Shown piece by piece: positions 8,930-17,585 of a stretch of 64,000 nt of DNA. The notes beneath the pieces were generated by a model. It searched no databases. It was not told the origin of the DNA and saw only the letters and a list, made by a program, of their open reading frames with translations. Made by a program: the position numbers and the translations under genes. Source of the DNA: Synechococcus sp. AG-670-B23 (GTDB lineage: Bacteria; Cyanobacteriota; Cyanobacteriia; PCC-6307; Cyanobiaceae); NCBI GenBank assembly GCA_003209165.1, contig QCSL01000004.1, positions 18,206 through 82,205 on the forward strand, given 5' to 3'. Within the stretch, counting starts at the first letter, position 1. The number at the start of each line of letters is the position of its first letter.

Positions 8930-9616
8930 TCAAGGACAACGCTGCAGATCAAAGTCACAGGCGTACACCGCTGGTTTTTGCCAGCTCAAGGGAATCTCCA
9001 GCAGATCTCTTGTGCCCGTAATGCCCTGCATCACGAAAAGCAGCGCTGCCAGCACCGAGGCCGTGACATGCAGTCGGCGCAGGCGAAGGTCCCGAAAGAT
9101 CTCAGGCCGAGCCGCCAAAGAAAACAACATTAGACCTGTAACGGCAACGCCAGCCCAGTAGTGGGACTGCCAGAACGCAAGCGAGAGGGGATCATCCGAA
9201 AGTCGCCACACCTCCGGTTGGGCTCCGAGAGTGAGCACACCAATCCAGGTGATCAAGCTGAAGCTGAGGCGCAGTGCGGCAGCCTTGCTTCGCCAGAGCG
9301 CGACCAGGCTCGCCCCCGTCCCCAGCAGCACGATGCTCAGCTGGATGGCACGACCAGCACCACCAGAGAAATCAAATAGTGGCGCCTTGGTGGCGATGAC
9401 CACTGTCAAGGCGATCAGCACCAGGAACACCACACCGGCAGCGAGCAAACGGCCTAGGTCACTGTGATCCCTGCCCACCACCGGTGGATGCTTCACCTTG
9501 GCGACGCGCCTCTGACGGGTCTGCCACGCCAGACGCACCACCATTCCGATGAGCGGATAAATCAGAACAACCGCCAGGGCGGGATGAAGAATCCAGAGCC
9601 AATCGGTGGTGGTCAC
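8930..9616 (-). CDS. DUF4079 family membrane protein
   Basis: A 228-residue integral membrane protein with about five to six helices, in the DUF4079 family known from cyanobacteria and plastids. Recognisable parts are WLWILHPALAVVLIYPLIGM at the N-terminus, FWQSHYWAGVAVTGLMLFSL in the middle, and HVTASVLAALLFVMQGITGT plus RDLLEIPLSW at the C-terminus. Conserved histidines and tryptophans in the helices suggest a cofactor-binding membrane protein, but no function is established from sequence. A paralogue is encoded at 20782-21447, and a 3' fragment lies at 6790-6858. Convergent with the GT2 gene. Confidence 0.85.
   Translation of the reverse strand: MTTTDWLWILHPALAVVLIYPLIGMVVRLAWQTRQRRVAKVKHPPVVGRDHSDLGRLLAAGVVFLVLIALTVVIATKAPLFDFSGGAGRAIQLSIVLLGTGASLVALWRSKAAALRLSFSLITWIGVLTLGAQPEVWRLSDDPLSLAFWQSHYWAGVAVTGLMLFSLAARPEIFRDLRLRRLHVTASVLAALLFVMQGITGTRDLLEIPLSWQKPAVYACDFDLQRCP
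8937..9005 (-). repeat. 69-bp direct repeat, right copy (3' end of DUF4079 gene)
   Basis: Right-hand copy of the repeat at 6790-6858, offset by 2147 bp and in the same orientation. Here it is part of an intact reading frame, so this is presumably the parental copy. Confidence 0.85.
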
Positions 9617-9802
9617 AGGCCTGTATCCGTGCCCTTAAGACTTCAAGCATGACCAGCAGAATTGCTCCTACAACAGGGCGGCTTGCAAATTTAATTAATT
9701 CAGCAAATTAAAATCAACAAAGCGCAATTCTTCGCACCGGATATTTACAGAAAATAAAAAATAAATGCTTTAGACCAATGGCATGCCTAGCGAGGCAAGC
9801 CC

Positions 9803-10525
9803 ATGCAGGCCGCACCCAAGCCCATCAACGAAGCAGCCAGACTGAGATCGCTCAGTGAATACCGAATTCTGGGAACAAAGCCTGAGCAAGCCTTTGACAA
9901 CATCACCCGGATGGCATCAGAGATTTGCCAGTCTCCGATTGCCCTGATTTCTCTGGTGGATGAGAAGCGTCAGTGGTTCAAATCGAAGGTAGGCCTTGAA
10001 GCCAGCGAAACAAACCGGGATATCTCCTTTTGTGCCCATACGATTCTTGATTCCAAACCTCTCGTGGTGGAGGACGCACTGTTTCACGAGAAGTTCCGTG
10101 ACAACCCCCTCGTACAGGAAGAACCCCACATCCGGCTCTATGCAGGGTTCCCCCTCAAAACCGACATCAACCACCGCATCGGAACGCTTTGCGTGATTGA
10201 TCGGATTCCCAAATCACTCACCAATTCGCAATACAAGGTAATGGAAGGCCTTGCGGAACAGGCCACCACTCTTTTGGAACTCAGACGCCGATCCCTGGCC
10301 CTGATGGATGAGTTCTGTCAGATGCATCATGCTCAAGGCTTGGTCACAACATGCAGCTACTGCAAATCAATCCGCGACAGGGAAGGGTTCTGGCAGCCAA
10401 TTGAACGATTCCTGATGCAGCACAGCACGCTGAATTTCAGCCATGGCATCTGTCCCGAATGCATGAACGAGCACTTTCCCGACGTGCAAAGCAGTCAGGC
10501 AGAGTCATCGAACAATCACAACTGA
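9803..10525 (+). CDS. Free-standing GAF domain protein with cysteine-rich C-terminal module
   Basis: A 240-residue cytoplasmic protein. Residues about 20-165 form a GAF sensor domain (CQSPIALISLVDEKRQWFKS, DISFCAHTI, LYAGFPLKTDINHRIGTLCV). The segment to about 187 is helical. Residues about 187-226 carry a motif that normally follows sensor domains in cyanobacterial signalling proteins: CSYCKSIRDREGFW and FSHGICPECMNEHFP, with two CxxC pairs suggesting metal binding. No kinase, GGDEF or other output domain is present, so the protein may act through a partner. The DNA between it and DUF4079 is unusually AT-rich and probably holds its promoter. Confidence 0.85.
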   Translation: MQAAPKPINEAARLRSLSEYRILGTKPEQAFDNITRMASEICQSPIALISLVDEKRQWFKSKVGLEASETNRDISFCAHTILDSKPLVVEDALFHEKFRDNPLVQEEPHIRLYAGFPLKTDINHRIGTLCVIDRIPKSLTNSQYKVMEGLAEQATTLLELRRRSLALMDEFCQMHHAQGLVTTCSYCKSIRDREGFWQPIERFLMQHSTLNFSHGICPECMNEHFPDVQSSQAESSNNHN

Positions 10526-10612
10526 TCACATAGGAGCAGGGCGATTGCCATCAGCAACACCATGAACACTTGACATCACCAGAAAATCAAAGGGAAGTTC
10601 AAGAGATTCGTC

Positions 10613-10846
10613 ATGCGAATTGCAGATTTTCTGTATCGCAAGCTCAGCCTCAATATCTTCAAAGCTGCACCACACCTGAGAACGCAAACACCTGGGATGA
10701 CAGCTCCTGCCGTGGTTGAGCCGGAAGCTTTGGAACCACCGACCCCAATCAACACATCAACAGCCGATGTGATTCATATCGGCCCCAGGGGTGGTCGCTA
10801 CAAAGTCGACGCCAAAGGTCGCAAGATTTACCTCAAGGCCAGCTGA
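10613..10846 (+). CDS. Small basic protein with PBCV-type basic adaptor-like C-terminus
   Basis: A 77-residue protein. The C-terminal 22 residues (HIGPRGGRYKVDAKGRKIYL) match the short basic GGRYK-x-G-KxYL module known as the PBCV-specific basic adaptor domain, also common at the ends of cyanobacterial and viral proteins. The N-terminus (MRIADFLYRKLSLNIFKAAP) is amphipathic and the middle is proline/threonine rich. The domain probably mediates interactions; no enzymatic function is visible. Confidence 0.6.
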   Translation: MRIADFLYRKLSLNIFKAAPHLRTQTPGMTAPAVVEPEALEPPTPINTSTADVIHIGPRGGRYKVDAKGRKIYLKAS

Positions 10847-10971
10847 TTATTTAGGCCTATAAAGTGGCAAGATAAAATGGGTCGAAATACTGATCGATTG
10901 GGTTTTGTATCAAACAAAACCACCATGAATTCAATCTGAACGACAAGGTTGATTCACGTCGGGAGATCGAG

Positions 10972-11136
10972 GTGAACGCTGGTCCTGCTTGCCCCATCCG
11001 ATTTGGCACACCGAACAGTCAAAATGAATCTCTCGCCGATCAATGCCTTACTGCAGCGGAGATCGAATGGCGACGTTGGTCGGGATGGCAGATGGAACGA
11101 ACAGCTGAAAAACAGTTCAGAAAAAAGTGGGCCTGA
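10972..11136 (+). CDS. Possible small tryptophan-rich protein (54 residues)
   Basis: A GTG-initiated frame encoding 54 residues, ending in EIEWRRWSGWQMERTAEKQF and then RKKWA. The helical, tryptophan/arginine-rich C-terminus looks protein-like, and the stop lies just before a change in base composition. I do not recognise it, there is no clear ribosome binding site, and it could be chance. The rest of 10847-10971 is AT-rich non-coding DNA. Confidence 0.3.
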   Translation: MNAGPACPIRFGTPNSQNESLADQCLTAAEIEWRRWSGWQMERTAEKQFRKKWA

Positions 11137-11481
11137 CTAACAGCTGAAGTAAGGCGCTACAGCAATGTTCAGTGTCCTGCTGAAGGATGTGCTCAACCGT
11201 TCCCCCTTGCTGAATCGGCCTCGCCCCCAGACCAGCCAGGTCAATGACGTGGCGCTATGCCGCGCCACAGCGCATCCAGGCCAGCAGAACGTTTTGATCG
11301 GGCACAGCGTCAGCTCGGGTGCCTTCGAAGAGTTGGCCGTCGCCGGCGAAGGCCATGCCGGCGTCCAACGATTTGACCCAGCCTCAAGCGATCACGCAGC
11401 CGGCTCACTATTTAGCGCCTGGCTGCAACCCGATACCACTGCCAACTTGATGGCACCCATCCTTCAGCTCACGCTAGTGCC
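11137..11481. other. Gene-poor stretch upstream of the class V aminotransferase gene
   Basis: A plus-strand frame of 106 codons (11165-11485) runs into the start of the next gene, but its product has no recognisable domain and unusual composition. Minus-strand frames are short and interrupted. I cannot support a gene here; it may be decayed coding DNA or a leader region. Confidence 0.4.
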
Positions 11482-12651
11482 GTGACCATGCGCGACCTCT
11501 GCTCTGCCCTGCAGAACAAGACGTATTTCAACTACGGCGGCCAAGGGCCATTGCCCAGTCCATCCCTCGAGGCCATCGCGGCGAGCTGGTCACGCGTTCA
11601 GGAGTTGGGGCCGTTCACCGCAGATGTTTGGCCCTACATCGCCTCCGAAGTCAACAGCACCCGATGCCTTCTGGCCCAGTACTGCGGTGTTCCACCCCAT
11701 CGTCTTGCCCTCACGGAAAACGTCACCAGCGGCTGCGTGCTTCCGCTTTGGGGACTGCCTTTTGATGAAGGTGACCGGCTGCTGATCGGCGACTGCGAAC
11801 ACCCCGGAGTCGTGAGCGCCTGCGTTGAACTAGCGCGGCGCCAGAACCTCGCCATCGACGTGCTGCCAGTGAAGCATCTGCGTGGTGATCAATCCCAGTG
11901 CGATGTCTCCGTGGTCGAGGCGATGGCACAGACCCTCACGCCCCGCACCCGCCTGGTGGTGCTGAGCCATCTGCTCTGGAACACAGGACAGGTAATGCCG
12001 ATTGCTGCAGTCGCCTACCAGCTGACCCAGCACCCCCAACAGCCCTTTCTATTGGTGGATGCAGCCCAAAGCTTCGGACAGATTCCCGTCGAAGAGGCTG
12101 CTGCTGCGGACATCTACGCCTTCACCGGCCACAAGTGGGCCTGCGGACCTGAAGGGCTGGGAGGCGTTGCACTTTCAGAGCGTGTGTTGGCTAAGGCTGC
12201 TCCAACCGTGATCGGCTGGCGAAGCCTGCGGGATGAAAGCAAGGCCGATCTAACCAGCAAAGATCTGTTTCACCATGACAGCCGCCGTTTTGAAGTGGCC
12301 ACCAGCTGCGTTCCGCTGATGGCCGGCCTGCGCTGCTCACTGCAACTGCTGGACAACGAGGGATCAGCCCAACAACGCTGGGACCGCATCCGAAACCTCA
12401 GTAGCGACCTCTGGCAGGCCCTCCAAGGGCTGGAGCACGTCAAACCCTTGCTGGAGGTGCCTCCCGCCAGCGGACTGGTGAGCTTTCAGGTCGACGGCGA
12501 TGTGCCCCCTGCAGAACATGTGAAGAAGTTGGGTGCCCAGGGGCTGTGGATTCGCGATCTGGCGGACCCCAGTTGCCTGAGAGCCTGCACCCACATCACC
12601 ACCACAGAAGAAGACATCAACACCCTGGTGGCAGCCATTAGCGCTCTTTGA
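11482..12651 (+). CDS. PLP-dependent class V aminotransferase-fold enzyme, cysteine/cystine C-S lyase or desulfurase type
   Basis: A 389-residue fold-type I PLP enzyme of the NifS/Csd/C-DES group. The PLP aspartate and stacking region is PFLLVDAAQSFGQIPVEEAA, and the Schiff-base lysine is in DIYAFTGHKWACGPEGLGGV. The sequence around the lysine (HKWACGPEGLGG) resembles the cyanobacterial L-cysteine/cystine C-S lyases more than classical IscS, and I do not see the long active-site cysteine loop of IscS. It probably releases sulfur from cysteine or cystine for Fe-S cluster assembly (inference). The start is GTG 11482 or ATG 11488. Convergent with murE. Confidence 0.85.
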   Translation: MTMRDLCSALQNKTYFNYGGQGPLPSPSLEAIAASWSRVQELGPFTADVWPYIASEVNSTRCLLAQYCGVPPHRLALTENVTSGCVLPLWGLPFDEGDRLLIGDCEHPGVVSACVELARRQNLAIDVLPVKHLRGDQSQCDVSVVEAMAQTLTPRTRLVVLSHLLWNTGQVMPIAAVAYQLTQHPQQPFLLVDAAQSFGQIPVEEAAAADIYAFTGHKWACGPEGLGGVALSERVLAKAAPTVIGWRSLRDESKADLTSKDLFHHDSRRFEVATSCVPLMAGLRCSLQLLDNEGSAQQRWDRIRNLSSDLWQALQGLEHVKPLLEVPPASGLVSFQVDGDVPPAEHVKKLGAQGLWIRDLADPSCLRACTHITTTEEDINTLVAAISAL

Positions 12652-12656
12652 TCGCC

Positions 12657-14162
12657 TCAGATCAACCTCAGCCGCAGGGCGCGTTCTGCTTCCTCGCGAT
12701 CGTCAAAGTGTATCTTTTCGGTGCCGAGGATCTGGTAATCCTCGTGCCCCTTGCCGGCCACCAGAACCAGATCTTTCGCCTCGGCCTCTGCAATGGCTAA
12801 GGCAATCGCCTTGGATCGATCAGCCTCCACCAATAGATCACTGCCGGCCGGAATCCCAGCCACCACGTCATCCAGGATCTGCTGAGGATCCTCAGTGCGG
12901 GGGTTGTCGGAGGTGACCACCACGCGGTCAGCCAGGCCTGCTGCAATCGCCGCCATCTGCGGACGCTTGCCACGATCCCGGTCGCCACCACAACCGAACA
13001 CACATATCAACCGGCCCTTGCAGAACGGACGTGCTGCCGAAAGAGCGTTGTCCAGGCCATCTGGAGTGTGGGCGTAATCCACCAGCACCGGGGGCAAACT
13101 CGCTGCATCAACCCCGTTCAGGATCACCCGCTCCATCCGGCCAGGAACGCCGCCGAAACGGCCAATGGCCTTTAGCAGCAGAGGCAAGGGCATCTGCTGC
13201 TGAAGCAGCACCCCCACTGCTTGCAGCAAATTCATCAAGTTGAACCGTCCCAACAGGGGCGAACGAAAGCGACCCTCGCCCACTGGACTAATCAAGCGGC
13301 CCTCCACCCCAGCGGCGGTCATCTTTAGGTCGCTCATGTGCAACTCGACCGATGGATTTTCCAGGGAGCTGCGCCAACAGGCGGAACCCAGCCGTTCGGC
13401 CAACCGCGCCCCCCAGGCGTCATCACTGTTGACCACCGATCGCTCATCACCTTCCAAAAACAGAGGATCTGCGAACAGCGACGCCTTGGCCTCGAAGTAG
13501 TCCTCCATCGAGGCGTGGTAATCGAGGTGGTCTTGGGTGAGGTTAGTGAACACGGCGCCCGCGAAGCGGCAGCCCGCCACCCGCTGCTGCGCCAGGGCAT
13601 GGGAACTCACCTCCATGGCCACCAGGCTGCAGCCAGCGGAGGCAGCCTCAGCGAGTTGCCCCTGCAGGCGGTCGGCAAAGGTCGTGGTGTGGGTGGCCGT
13701 GATGCTGTGGCCCGGCCAGCGGTTAACCAACGTGCCGAACAGGCCCACGGATTGACCTGCCGAAGCGGCCAGATGCTCGATTAAGTGGGTAGTGGTGGTT
13801 TTGCCATTGGTGCCAGTCACACCAATCAGGGCCATGCGCCTGCAGGGGTGATCCCAGTACGCCGCGGCGATCTCACCGATCCGACGCGCCACCGACTCTT
13901 GAATCACCACCACCGGGTCGTCAGCACCTGGCGGTTGTGCGGCAGCAGCTTCAGCTCCAATCACAGCAGCGGCGGCACCGGCCTCAAGGGCCTGGGCCCA
14001 GAAGGTGCCGCCATCCACCCTTTCGCCGGGGAGACCGAGAAACAGGGTTCCAGAGCCGACGCGCCGGGAATCGGTGGTGATCGCCTCCAATCCAGGGTTC
14101 GCCAGCCCCGAAGGCACTGCGATGCCTGCATCACTCAATAGAGCATGCAACGCCTGCGTCAT
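12657..14162 (-). CDS. murE: UDP-N-acetylmuramoyl-L-alanyl-D-glutamate--2,6-diaminopimelate ligase
   Basis: A 501-residue cytoplasmic Mur ligase that adds meso-diaminopimelate to the peptidoglycan precursor. The ATP-binding loop is [20 protein letters not shown]. The central domain contains [20 protein letters not shown], with the carbamylated lysine in the following AKASLFAD. The C-terminal domain carries DNPRTEDP, the DNPR motif that selects meso-diaminopimelate. Length is normal. Two small genes lie downstream of its start on the same strand. Confidence 0.97.
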   Translation of the reverse strand: MTQALHALLSDAGIAVPSGLANPGLEAITTDSRRVGSGTLFLGLPGERVDGGTFWAQALEAGAAAAVIGAEAAAAQPPGADDPVVVIQESVARRIGEIAAAYWDHPCRRMALIGVTGTNGKTTTTHLIEHLAASAGQSVGLFGTLVNRWPGHSITATHTTTFADRLQGQLAEAASAGCSLVAMEVSSHALAQQRVAGCRFAGAVFTNLTQDHLDYHASMEDYFEAKASLFADPLFLEGDERSVVNSDDAWGARLAERLGSACWRSSLENPSVELHMSDLKMTAAGVEGRLISPVGEGRFRSPLLGRFNLMNLLQAVGVLLQQQMPLPLLLKAIGRFGGVPGRMERVILNGVDAASLPPVLVDYAHTPDGLDNALSAARPFCKGRLICVFGCGGDRDRGKRPQMAAIAAGLADRVVVTSDNPRTEDPQQILDDVVAGIPAGSDLLVEADRSKAIALAIAEAEAKDLVLVAGKGHEDYQILGTEKIHFDDREEAERALRLRLI

Positions 14163-14198
14163 CCCATCTCCCCGGTGCTTGTGGGAGTTTTAAACCGT

Positions 14199-14474
14199 TC
14201 AGAGCGCCGTGGACAAACAGAGTTGCAACCAATTCGACAGTCCCTCACCCGTGAGCCGCGGGGAAACCCGAGGGAGCTCAGATCCCTCGAGGGCGAGCAC
14301 CGGCACCTCGAGGTCGTAGCGCGCTCTCAAGTCCGGGAGGGTCCCGGGCATATCGATATCAATCACCGTCAACTCGATCGATAGCCCCACGAGATCAAGG
14401 GCGCGCAAACGGGATTCCAAGCCTTCACACAGACAACAACCGGCGCGGCTGTACAGGGTGAGCTGCTTCATCAA
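14199..14474 (-). CDS. Glutaredoxin-like DUF836 family protein
   Basis: A 91-residue thioredoxin-fold protein. The N-terminus has [20 protein letters not shown], whose cysteines are placed like the glutaredoxin active site (CxxC within GCCLC). The middle continues [20 protein letters not shown] and VPVLALEG, the cis-proline strand. It probably acts as a cytoplasmic thiol-disulfide protein. Its start codon overlaps the yidD stop by 4 bp (ATGA), so the two are translationally coupled. Confidence 0.85.
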   Translation of the reverse strand: MMKQLTLYSRAGCCLCEGLESRLRALDLVGLSIELTVIDIDMPGTLPDLRARYDLEVPVLALEGSELPRVSPRLTGEGLSNWLQLCLSTAL

Positions 14475-14716
14475 TCGGGCACCGGGTCACAGCCACAGGG
14501 GGTGAATGGATGACAGCGCAGCAGCCGTTTCACGGTGAGCCAGCCCCCTTTCCAGGGACCATGCTTCTGAATGGCCTCCAGGCCATAGGCGCTGCAGGTG
14601 GGCGTGAAACGGCAGCGGGGCCCAATCATCGGGGAGATGAAGCGCCGATAAAAGCCAATGCCGGCCAGGAGAACAGCCGCCAGAGCCTGGTTCACCGCTA
14701 GTTGCAACTTGGCCAT
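14471..14716 (-). CDS. yidD: YidD membrane protein insertion efficiency factor
   Basis: An 81-residue membrane-associated protein thought to assist YidC-dependent insertion. The family signature is complete: [32 protein letters not shown], then [16 protein letters not shown]. The upstream in-frame extension to 14815 is rejected because [12 protein letters not shown] at 14716 gives the standard length and the helix start. Divergent from rpsD, with about 110 bp between. Confidence 0.92.
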   Translation of the reverse strand: MAKLQLAVNQALAAVLLAGIGFYRRFISPMIGPRCRFTPTCSAYGLEAIQKHGPWKGGWLTVKRLLRCHPFTPCGCDPVPD

Positions 14717-14825
14717 GGGGCCGCCAGATAGAGTGATGGATTCGTGCATCGCTGCAAATGCCTGGGACTGTTCCTGTTCCAGCATGCCCAACAACAGCAC
14801 GATCTCCACACCCACCTTCCCACCT

Positions 14826-15434
14826 ATGTCTCGTTACCGCGGCCCTCGTCTGAGGATCACGCGGCGCTTGGGAGACCTCCCTGGTCTCACCCGGAAGGCC
14901 GCCAAACGGTCCTATCCCCCCGGTCAGCACGGCCAAGCCCGTCGCAAGCGCTCTGAATACGCGATCCGTCTCGAAGAGAAGCAGAAGCTTCGCTTCAACT
15001 ACGGCGTCTCCGAGCGTCAGCTCGTGCGCTACGTGAAGAAAGCGCGCGCCCAGGAAGGTTCCACCGGAACCAACCTGCTCAAGCTGCTCGAGAACCGTCT
15101 CGACAATGTTTGTTTCCGCCTCGGCTTCGGTCCCACCGTGCCCGGCGCCCGTCAGCTGGTGAACCACGGTCACGTCACTGTGAACGGTCGTGTGACCGAC
15201 ATCGCCAGCTACCAGTGCAAGCCCGGCGACGTGATCGCCATCCGAGAGCGCAAGTGCAGCAAGAAGCTGGCTGAAGCCAACCTCGAGTTTCCTGGTCTGG
15301 CGAACGTGCCGAGCCACCTCGAGCTGGACAAGGCCAAACTGAGCGCCAAAGTCACAGCCCGCTGCGAACGCGAGTGGGTTGCCTTGGAGATCAACGAACT
15401 GTTGGTGGTGGAGTACTACTCCAGAAAAGTCTGA
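14826..15434 (+). CDS. rpsD: 30S ribosomal protein S4
   Basis: A 202-residue S4 protein, a primary 16S rRNA binder at the 5' domain. The sequence starts [20 protein letters not shown] and contains the S4 RNA-binding domain ([20 protein letters not shown], then [19 protein letters not shown]). It ends [15 protein letters not shown]. The last codons and the stop lie within a 22-bp sequence repeated at 19864-19885. This is the att site of an integrated element: the gene end is preserved, but its natural terminator is displaced 4.4 kb downstream. Confidence 0.98.
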   Translation: MSRYRGPRLRITRRLGDLPGLTRKAAKRSYPPGQHGQARRKRSEYAIRLEEKQKLRFNYGVSERQLVRYVKKARAQEGSTGTNLLKLLENRLDNVCFRLGFGPTVPGARQLVNHGHVTVNGRVTDIASYQCKPGDVIAIRERKCSKKLAEANLEFPGLANVPSHLELDKAKLSAKVTARCEREWVALEINELLVVEYYSRKV

Positions 15435-15436
15435 TT
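15415..15436 (+). repeat. attL: 22-bp direct repeat covering the rpsD stop codon
   Basis: The 22 bp begin ACTACTCCAGAAAAG and end TCTGATT, including the TGA stop of rpsD (15432-15434). A perfect copy lies at 19864-19885, and the flanking bases differ on both sides. An integrase gene begins 100 bp inside, so this is the left attachment site that restores the rpsD 3' end. Confidence 0.88.
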
Positions 15437-15477
15437 TTGGGCTACTGCAAGGGTTTCGAGGCTTTTTCGACCCCTTG

Positions 15478-15496
15478 CTCAAACTTTACTCAAACT
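15478..15496. repeat. Paired CTCAAACT repeats near attL (candidate integrase arm-type sites)
   Basis: Two copies of CTCAAACT at 15478-15485 and 15489-15496, starting 11 bp apart (one helical turn). Matching pairs occur near the other end of the element at 19286-19315 and 19803-19821. This is the pattern expected for arm-type binding sites of a tyrosine integrase. Confidence 0.6.
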
Positions 15497-15537
15497 CTTG
15501 CTACCGTTTTCGCAACGACCAGCAGGAGTTTTTTTTC

Positions 15538-15846
15538 ATGCCTGCCATTGCTCAAAAAGCAAGGGCACTGGGAGGCAAAGGGGTTGTCTTGTCGTACGTG
15601 GACAAGCCCGAAAACTTCTACTGGCGTGAACAGGTCCCCGGCACAAAGCGGTACCTCAACCGACTGCTGCCCAACTCTTCAACTCTTGAGGAAGCAGTCG
15701 AGGAATGCATCGAGGCTTATACGGCCCTGAGAAAAGAGCAAGCCGTTCCTCATGGATCTGACGGACCCAGTCAGCAACGCGCCTCAGAGAGCCAAGGGAG
15801 AACCACTAGGAACTCCATACCGGCAGGTTCAAGAACAGGCCAGTAG
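15538..15846 (+). pseudogene. N-terminal fragment of the integrase gene, separated by frameshifts
   Basis: The ATG at 15538 opens a frame encoding MPAIAQKARALGGKGVVLSY, then DKPENFYWREQ, TKRYLNRLLP and EEAVEECIEAYTALRKEQ. This resembles the N-terminal part of cyanobacterial phage-type integrases. After the ALRKEQA region the frame degenerates into low-complexity residues and stops at 15846. A neighbouring frame continues sensibly as MDLTDPVSNAPQRAKGEPLG and TPYRQVQEQA. A third picks up as RPVEACVAELLEAEQRKVEA, directly in frame with the catalytic ORF that starts at 15921. At least two frame changes are therefore needed to restore one protein of roughly 460 residues. Confidence 0.65.
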
Positions 15847-15920
15847 AGGCTTGTGTTGCCGAATTACTTGAGGCCGAGCAGCGAAAGGTTGAAGCGGAGC
15901 CACTCAAACCACGAAGCCTG

Positions 15921-16922
15921 TTGAACAAACGCCAGGCACTGCTCAAACAGATGCTCCCGTACCTCGAGGAAAGGGGAGTTACGCACACGCGTCAGATCGA
16001 CCTGAATACCTTCGAGGACTACCCGACATGGAGGAAGGCAGCCAAATCCACACGGAAGCTTGAACTGACATACATCGGGAACTTCCTCAACGAGTTCTGC
16101 AAACGACGGGGGCTACTGGACATTGAGGTATCGCCCCGCGAAGCCCTTCCAAGCATTGCGATCAAAGACACAGAGGTCGATGCCAACCCACCCTTGATCG
16201 AACAAGGCAACTGGCAGAAGGTGGCCGTTGCATTGAGCCGCAACCGCGACAGTGCCGCGAAGCTTCGGAACCACCGTGGCTCGTACTTTGCGCAGCTTTT
16301 TTATCGGTGGTGCATCGTCGGCAGAAACTCTGGGCTTCGACCAGACATTGAGCTGAACAAGCTTCGGTGGTGTGACGTGCGAAGAAAGAACGTCGGTAGA
16401 TGGTCCAAGTATGAGGAGAAGAAGAAGGACAAGTGGATTGCAGTACTACACGTTCGCGACTCAAAGACAGGAAAACAGCGCATCGTCCCGACCAATGACG
16501 TGGATAATCAGCTCACACAGTGGAAGGAAGAGCAACAGCAATACATCCAAAGGTATTGCCCTGGAATCGAGGTCACCGATGAAACACTGATCTTTGGAAA
16601 CCCACACAACGAGATGAGGCAGTACGCCTACAACAACTTCAACAGAACATGGAGAAAAATCATTGATGGGATTAACACATCTCTAAAACCATACGTATTC
16701 AGTAACAAGAATTACACTCCCTACAGCCTTCGCAGCACTTACATCTGCAATTTAATCATGGACAACAAAGACATCTACACGGTAGCCAAGCTCGCTGGAC
16801 ACACGATTGCTGTTTGCGAGAAGTATTACGCCAGAATTGATATGGGCAAAAAGGCGAAAGAGATAACTGACTTTGATTACGGATCTACACGATCAAGAAA
16901 CATCGAAACAGAAAGCTATTGA
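15921..16922 (+). CDS. Tyrosine recombinase/integrase, catalytic part
   Basis: A 333-residue frame (TTG start) holding a SAM-like core-binding region (about residues 15-65) and the catalytic domain. Candidate catalytic residues are R140 in GRNSGLRPDIELNKLRW, a lysine at 182-185 in RDSKTGKQRIVP, R271 in YTPYSLRSTYI (tyrosine replaces the usual histidine of HxLR), H294 in KLAGHTIAVCEKYYARID, and nucleophile Y303. It would recombine the 22-bp att core at rpsD. The reading frame is open well upstream of the TTG without an ATG, and the natural N-terminus is probably the frameshifted fragment at 15538-15846. The truncated product could bind the core but may lack arm binding. Confidence 0.85.
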   Translation: MNKRQALLKQMLPYLEERGVTHTRQIDLNTFEDYPTWRKAAKSTRKLELTYIGNFLNEFCKRRGLLDIEVSPREALPSIAIKDTEVDANPPLIEQGNWQKVAVALSRNRDSAAKLRNHRGSYFAQLFYRWCIVGRNSGLRPDIELNKLRWCDVRRKNVGRWSKYEEKKKDKWIAVLHVRDSKTGKQRIVPTNDVDNQLTQWKEEQQQYIQRYCPGIEVTDETLIFGNPHNEMRQYAYNNFNRTWRKIIDGINTSLKPYVFSNKNYTPYSLRSTYICNLIMDNKDIYTVAKLAGHTIAVCEKYYARIDMGKKAKEITDFDYGSTRSRNIETESY

Positions 16923-16933
16923 CTTAACAAACA

Positions 16934-17023
16934 ATGACATCCAAACAAGAACAACATGAAATAGACACGACCGTCGAAGCACTAAGGAAGAGGCATCACC
17001 AGGTCAGGAAAGCCATTGCTTGA
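16934..17023 (+). CDS. Possible 29-residue charged peptide downstream of integrase
   Basis: An ATG-initiated frame encoding a helical, charged peptide (MTSKQEQHEIDTTVEALRKR and a short tail) starts 11 bp after the integrase stop. It could be a small excisionase-like or accessory peptide, but it is too short to classify and may be chance. Confidence 0.25.
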   Translation: MTSKQEQHEIDTTVEALRKRHHQVRKAIA

Positions 17024-17058
17024 ATGAATCATTTTGGTGAGAGTGGCTTGTCTTCCAT

Positions 17059-17322
17059 TTACTTGAATCCTTTGGTTGATAGTTCAGCTTTCTTTTTGAC
17101 AGATTTACTAATAGAAGCTGGGACTGATTCCTCCTTGAATATCTTGCCCTCTACCCAGACAGTTAATGCATAGACAAGAATCAATGCTGGCACAAGGACA
17201 AGCCATTCATTGTCAAATTCATAAGGGATTTGTCTTACGCCAAATACAGTTAAATACCCAGTAACAAGAGTAATAATGAGCCGCCTTATGGTTCCAGAAT
17301 TCAATTGACTTATGCCAGGCAA
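17059..17322 (-). CDS. Small membrane protein, island family A, copy 1
   Basis: An 87-residue protein with two hydrophobic segments, residues about 12-32 (RRLIITLVTGYLTVFGVRQI) and about 41-60 (WLVLVPALILVYALTVWVEG), and a lysine-rich tail (SKSVKKKAELSTKGFK). The second helix pattern VYALTVWVEGKIF matches VYVLTIWIDQKFS in the 59-residue product at 17894-18073, so the two are likely paralogues. Function is unknown. The gene is AT-rich compared with the core genome. Confidence 0.55.
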   Translation of the reverse strand: MPGISQLNSGTIRRLIITLVTGYLTVFGVRQIPYEFDNEWLVLVPALILVYALTVWVEGKIFKEESVPASISKSVKKKAELSTKGFK

Positions 17323-17342
17323 CTGAGTCTATGCGGACAGAG

Positions 17343-17585
17343 CTAAGCCGCCACTAGCTCAAGTTCTTCTGCCAAGTCTTCGTATCGGCACTCATCGAGC
17401 TGCTCTCCCATACCCTTGATCATGCTCATCACATCACCAGGGTCTTCAGCGGTGCCGTCCTGAGCCTTTGGGGGTAAAGGAGCAATGGCTATGGCAGAAG
17501 CCAGAAGTCCTAACGAAAGACGGTGGAGCGTCTGACATGCGTGATTACGCGAAGGATGCCGCAGTTTGTATTGGTCGTCGCGCAT
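17343..17585 (-). CDS. Small putative exported protein of the island
   Basis: An 80-residue frame. A hydrophobic stretch LSLGLLASAIAIAPLPPKAQ (about residues 24-43) reads like a signal peptide with cleavage after PKAQ, followed by a short acidic mature region (DVMSMIKGMGEQLDECRYED). The true start may lie downstream of the given ATG. No family is recognised. It ends 20 bp before the gene at 17059-17322, which starts downstream on the same strand. Confidence 0.4.
   Translation of the reverse strand: MRDDQYKLRHPSRNHACQTLHRLSLGLLASAIAIAPLPPKAQDGTAEDPGDVMSMIKGMGEQLDECRYEDLAEELELVAA

Noticed and set aside
14487..15482. A 331-codon minus-strand frame across rpsD
   Set aside because: It is antisense to rpsD and merges out of frame with yidD; no domain.
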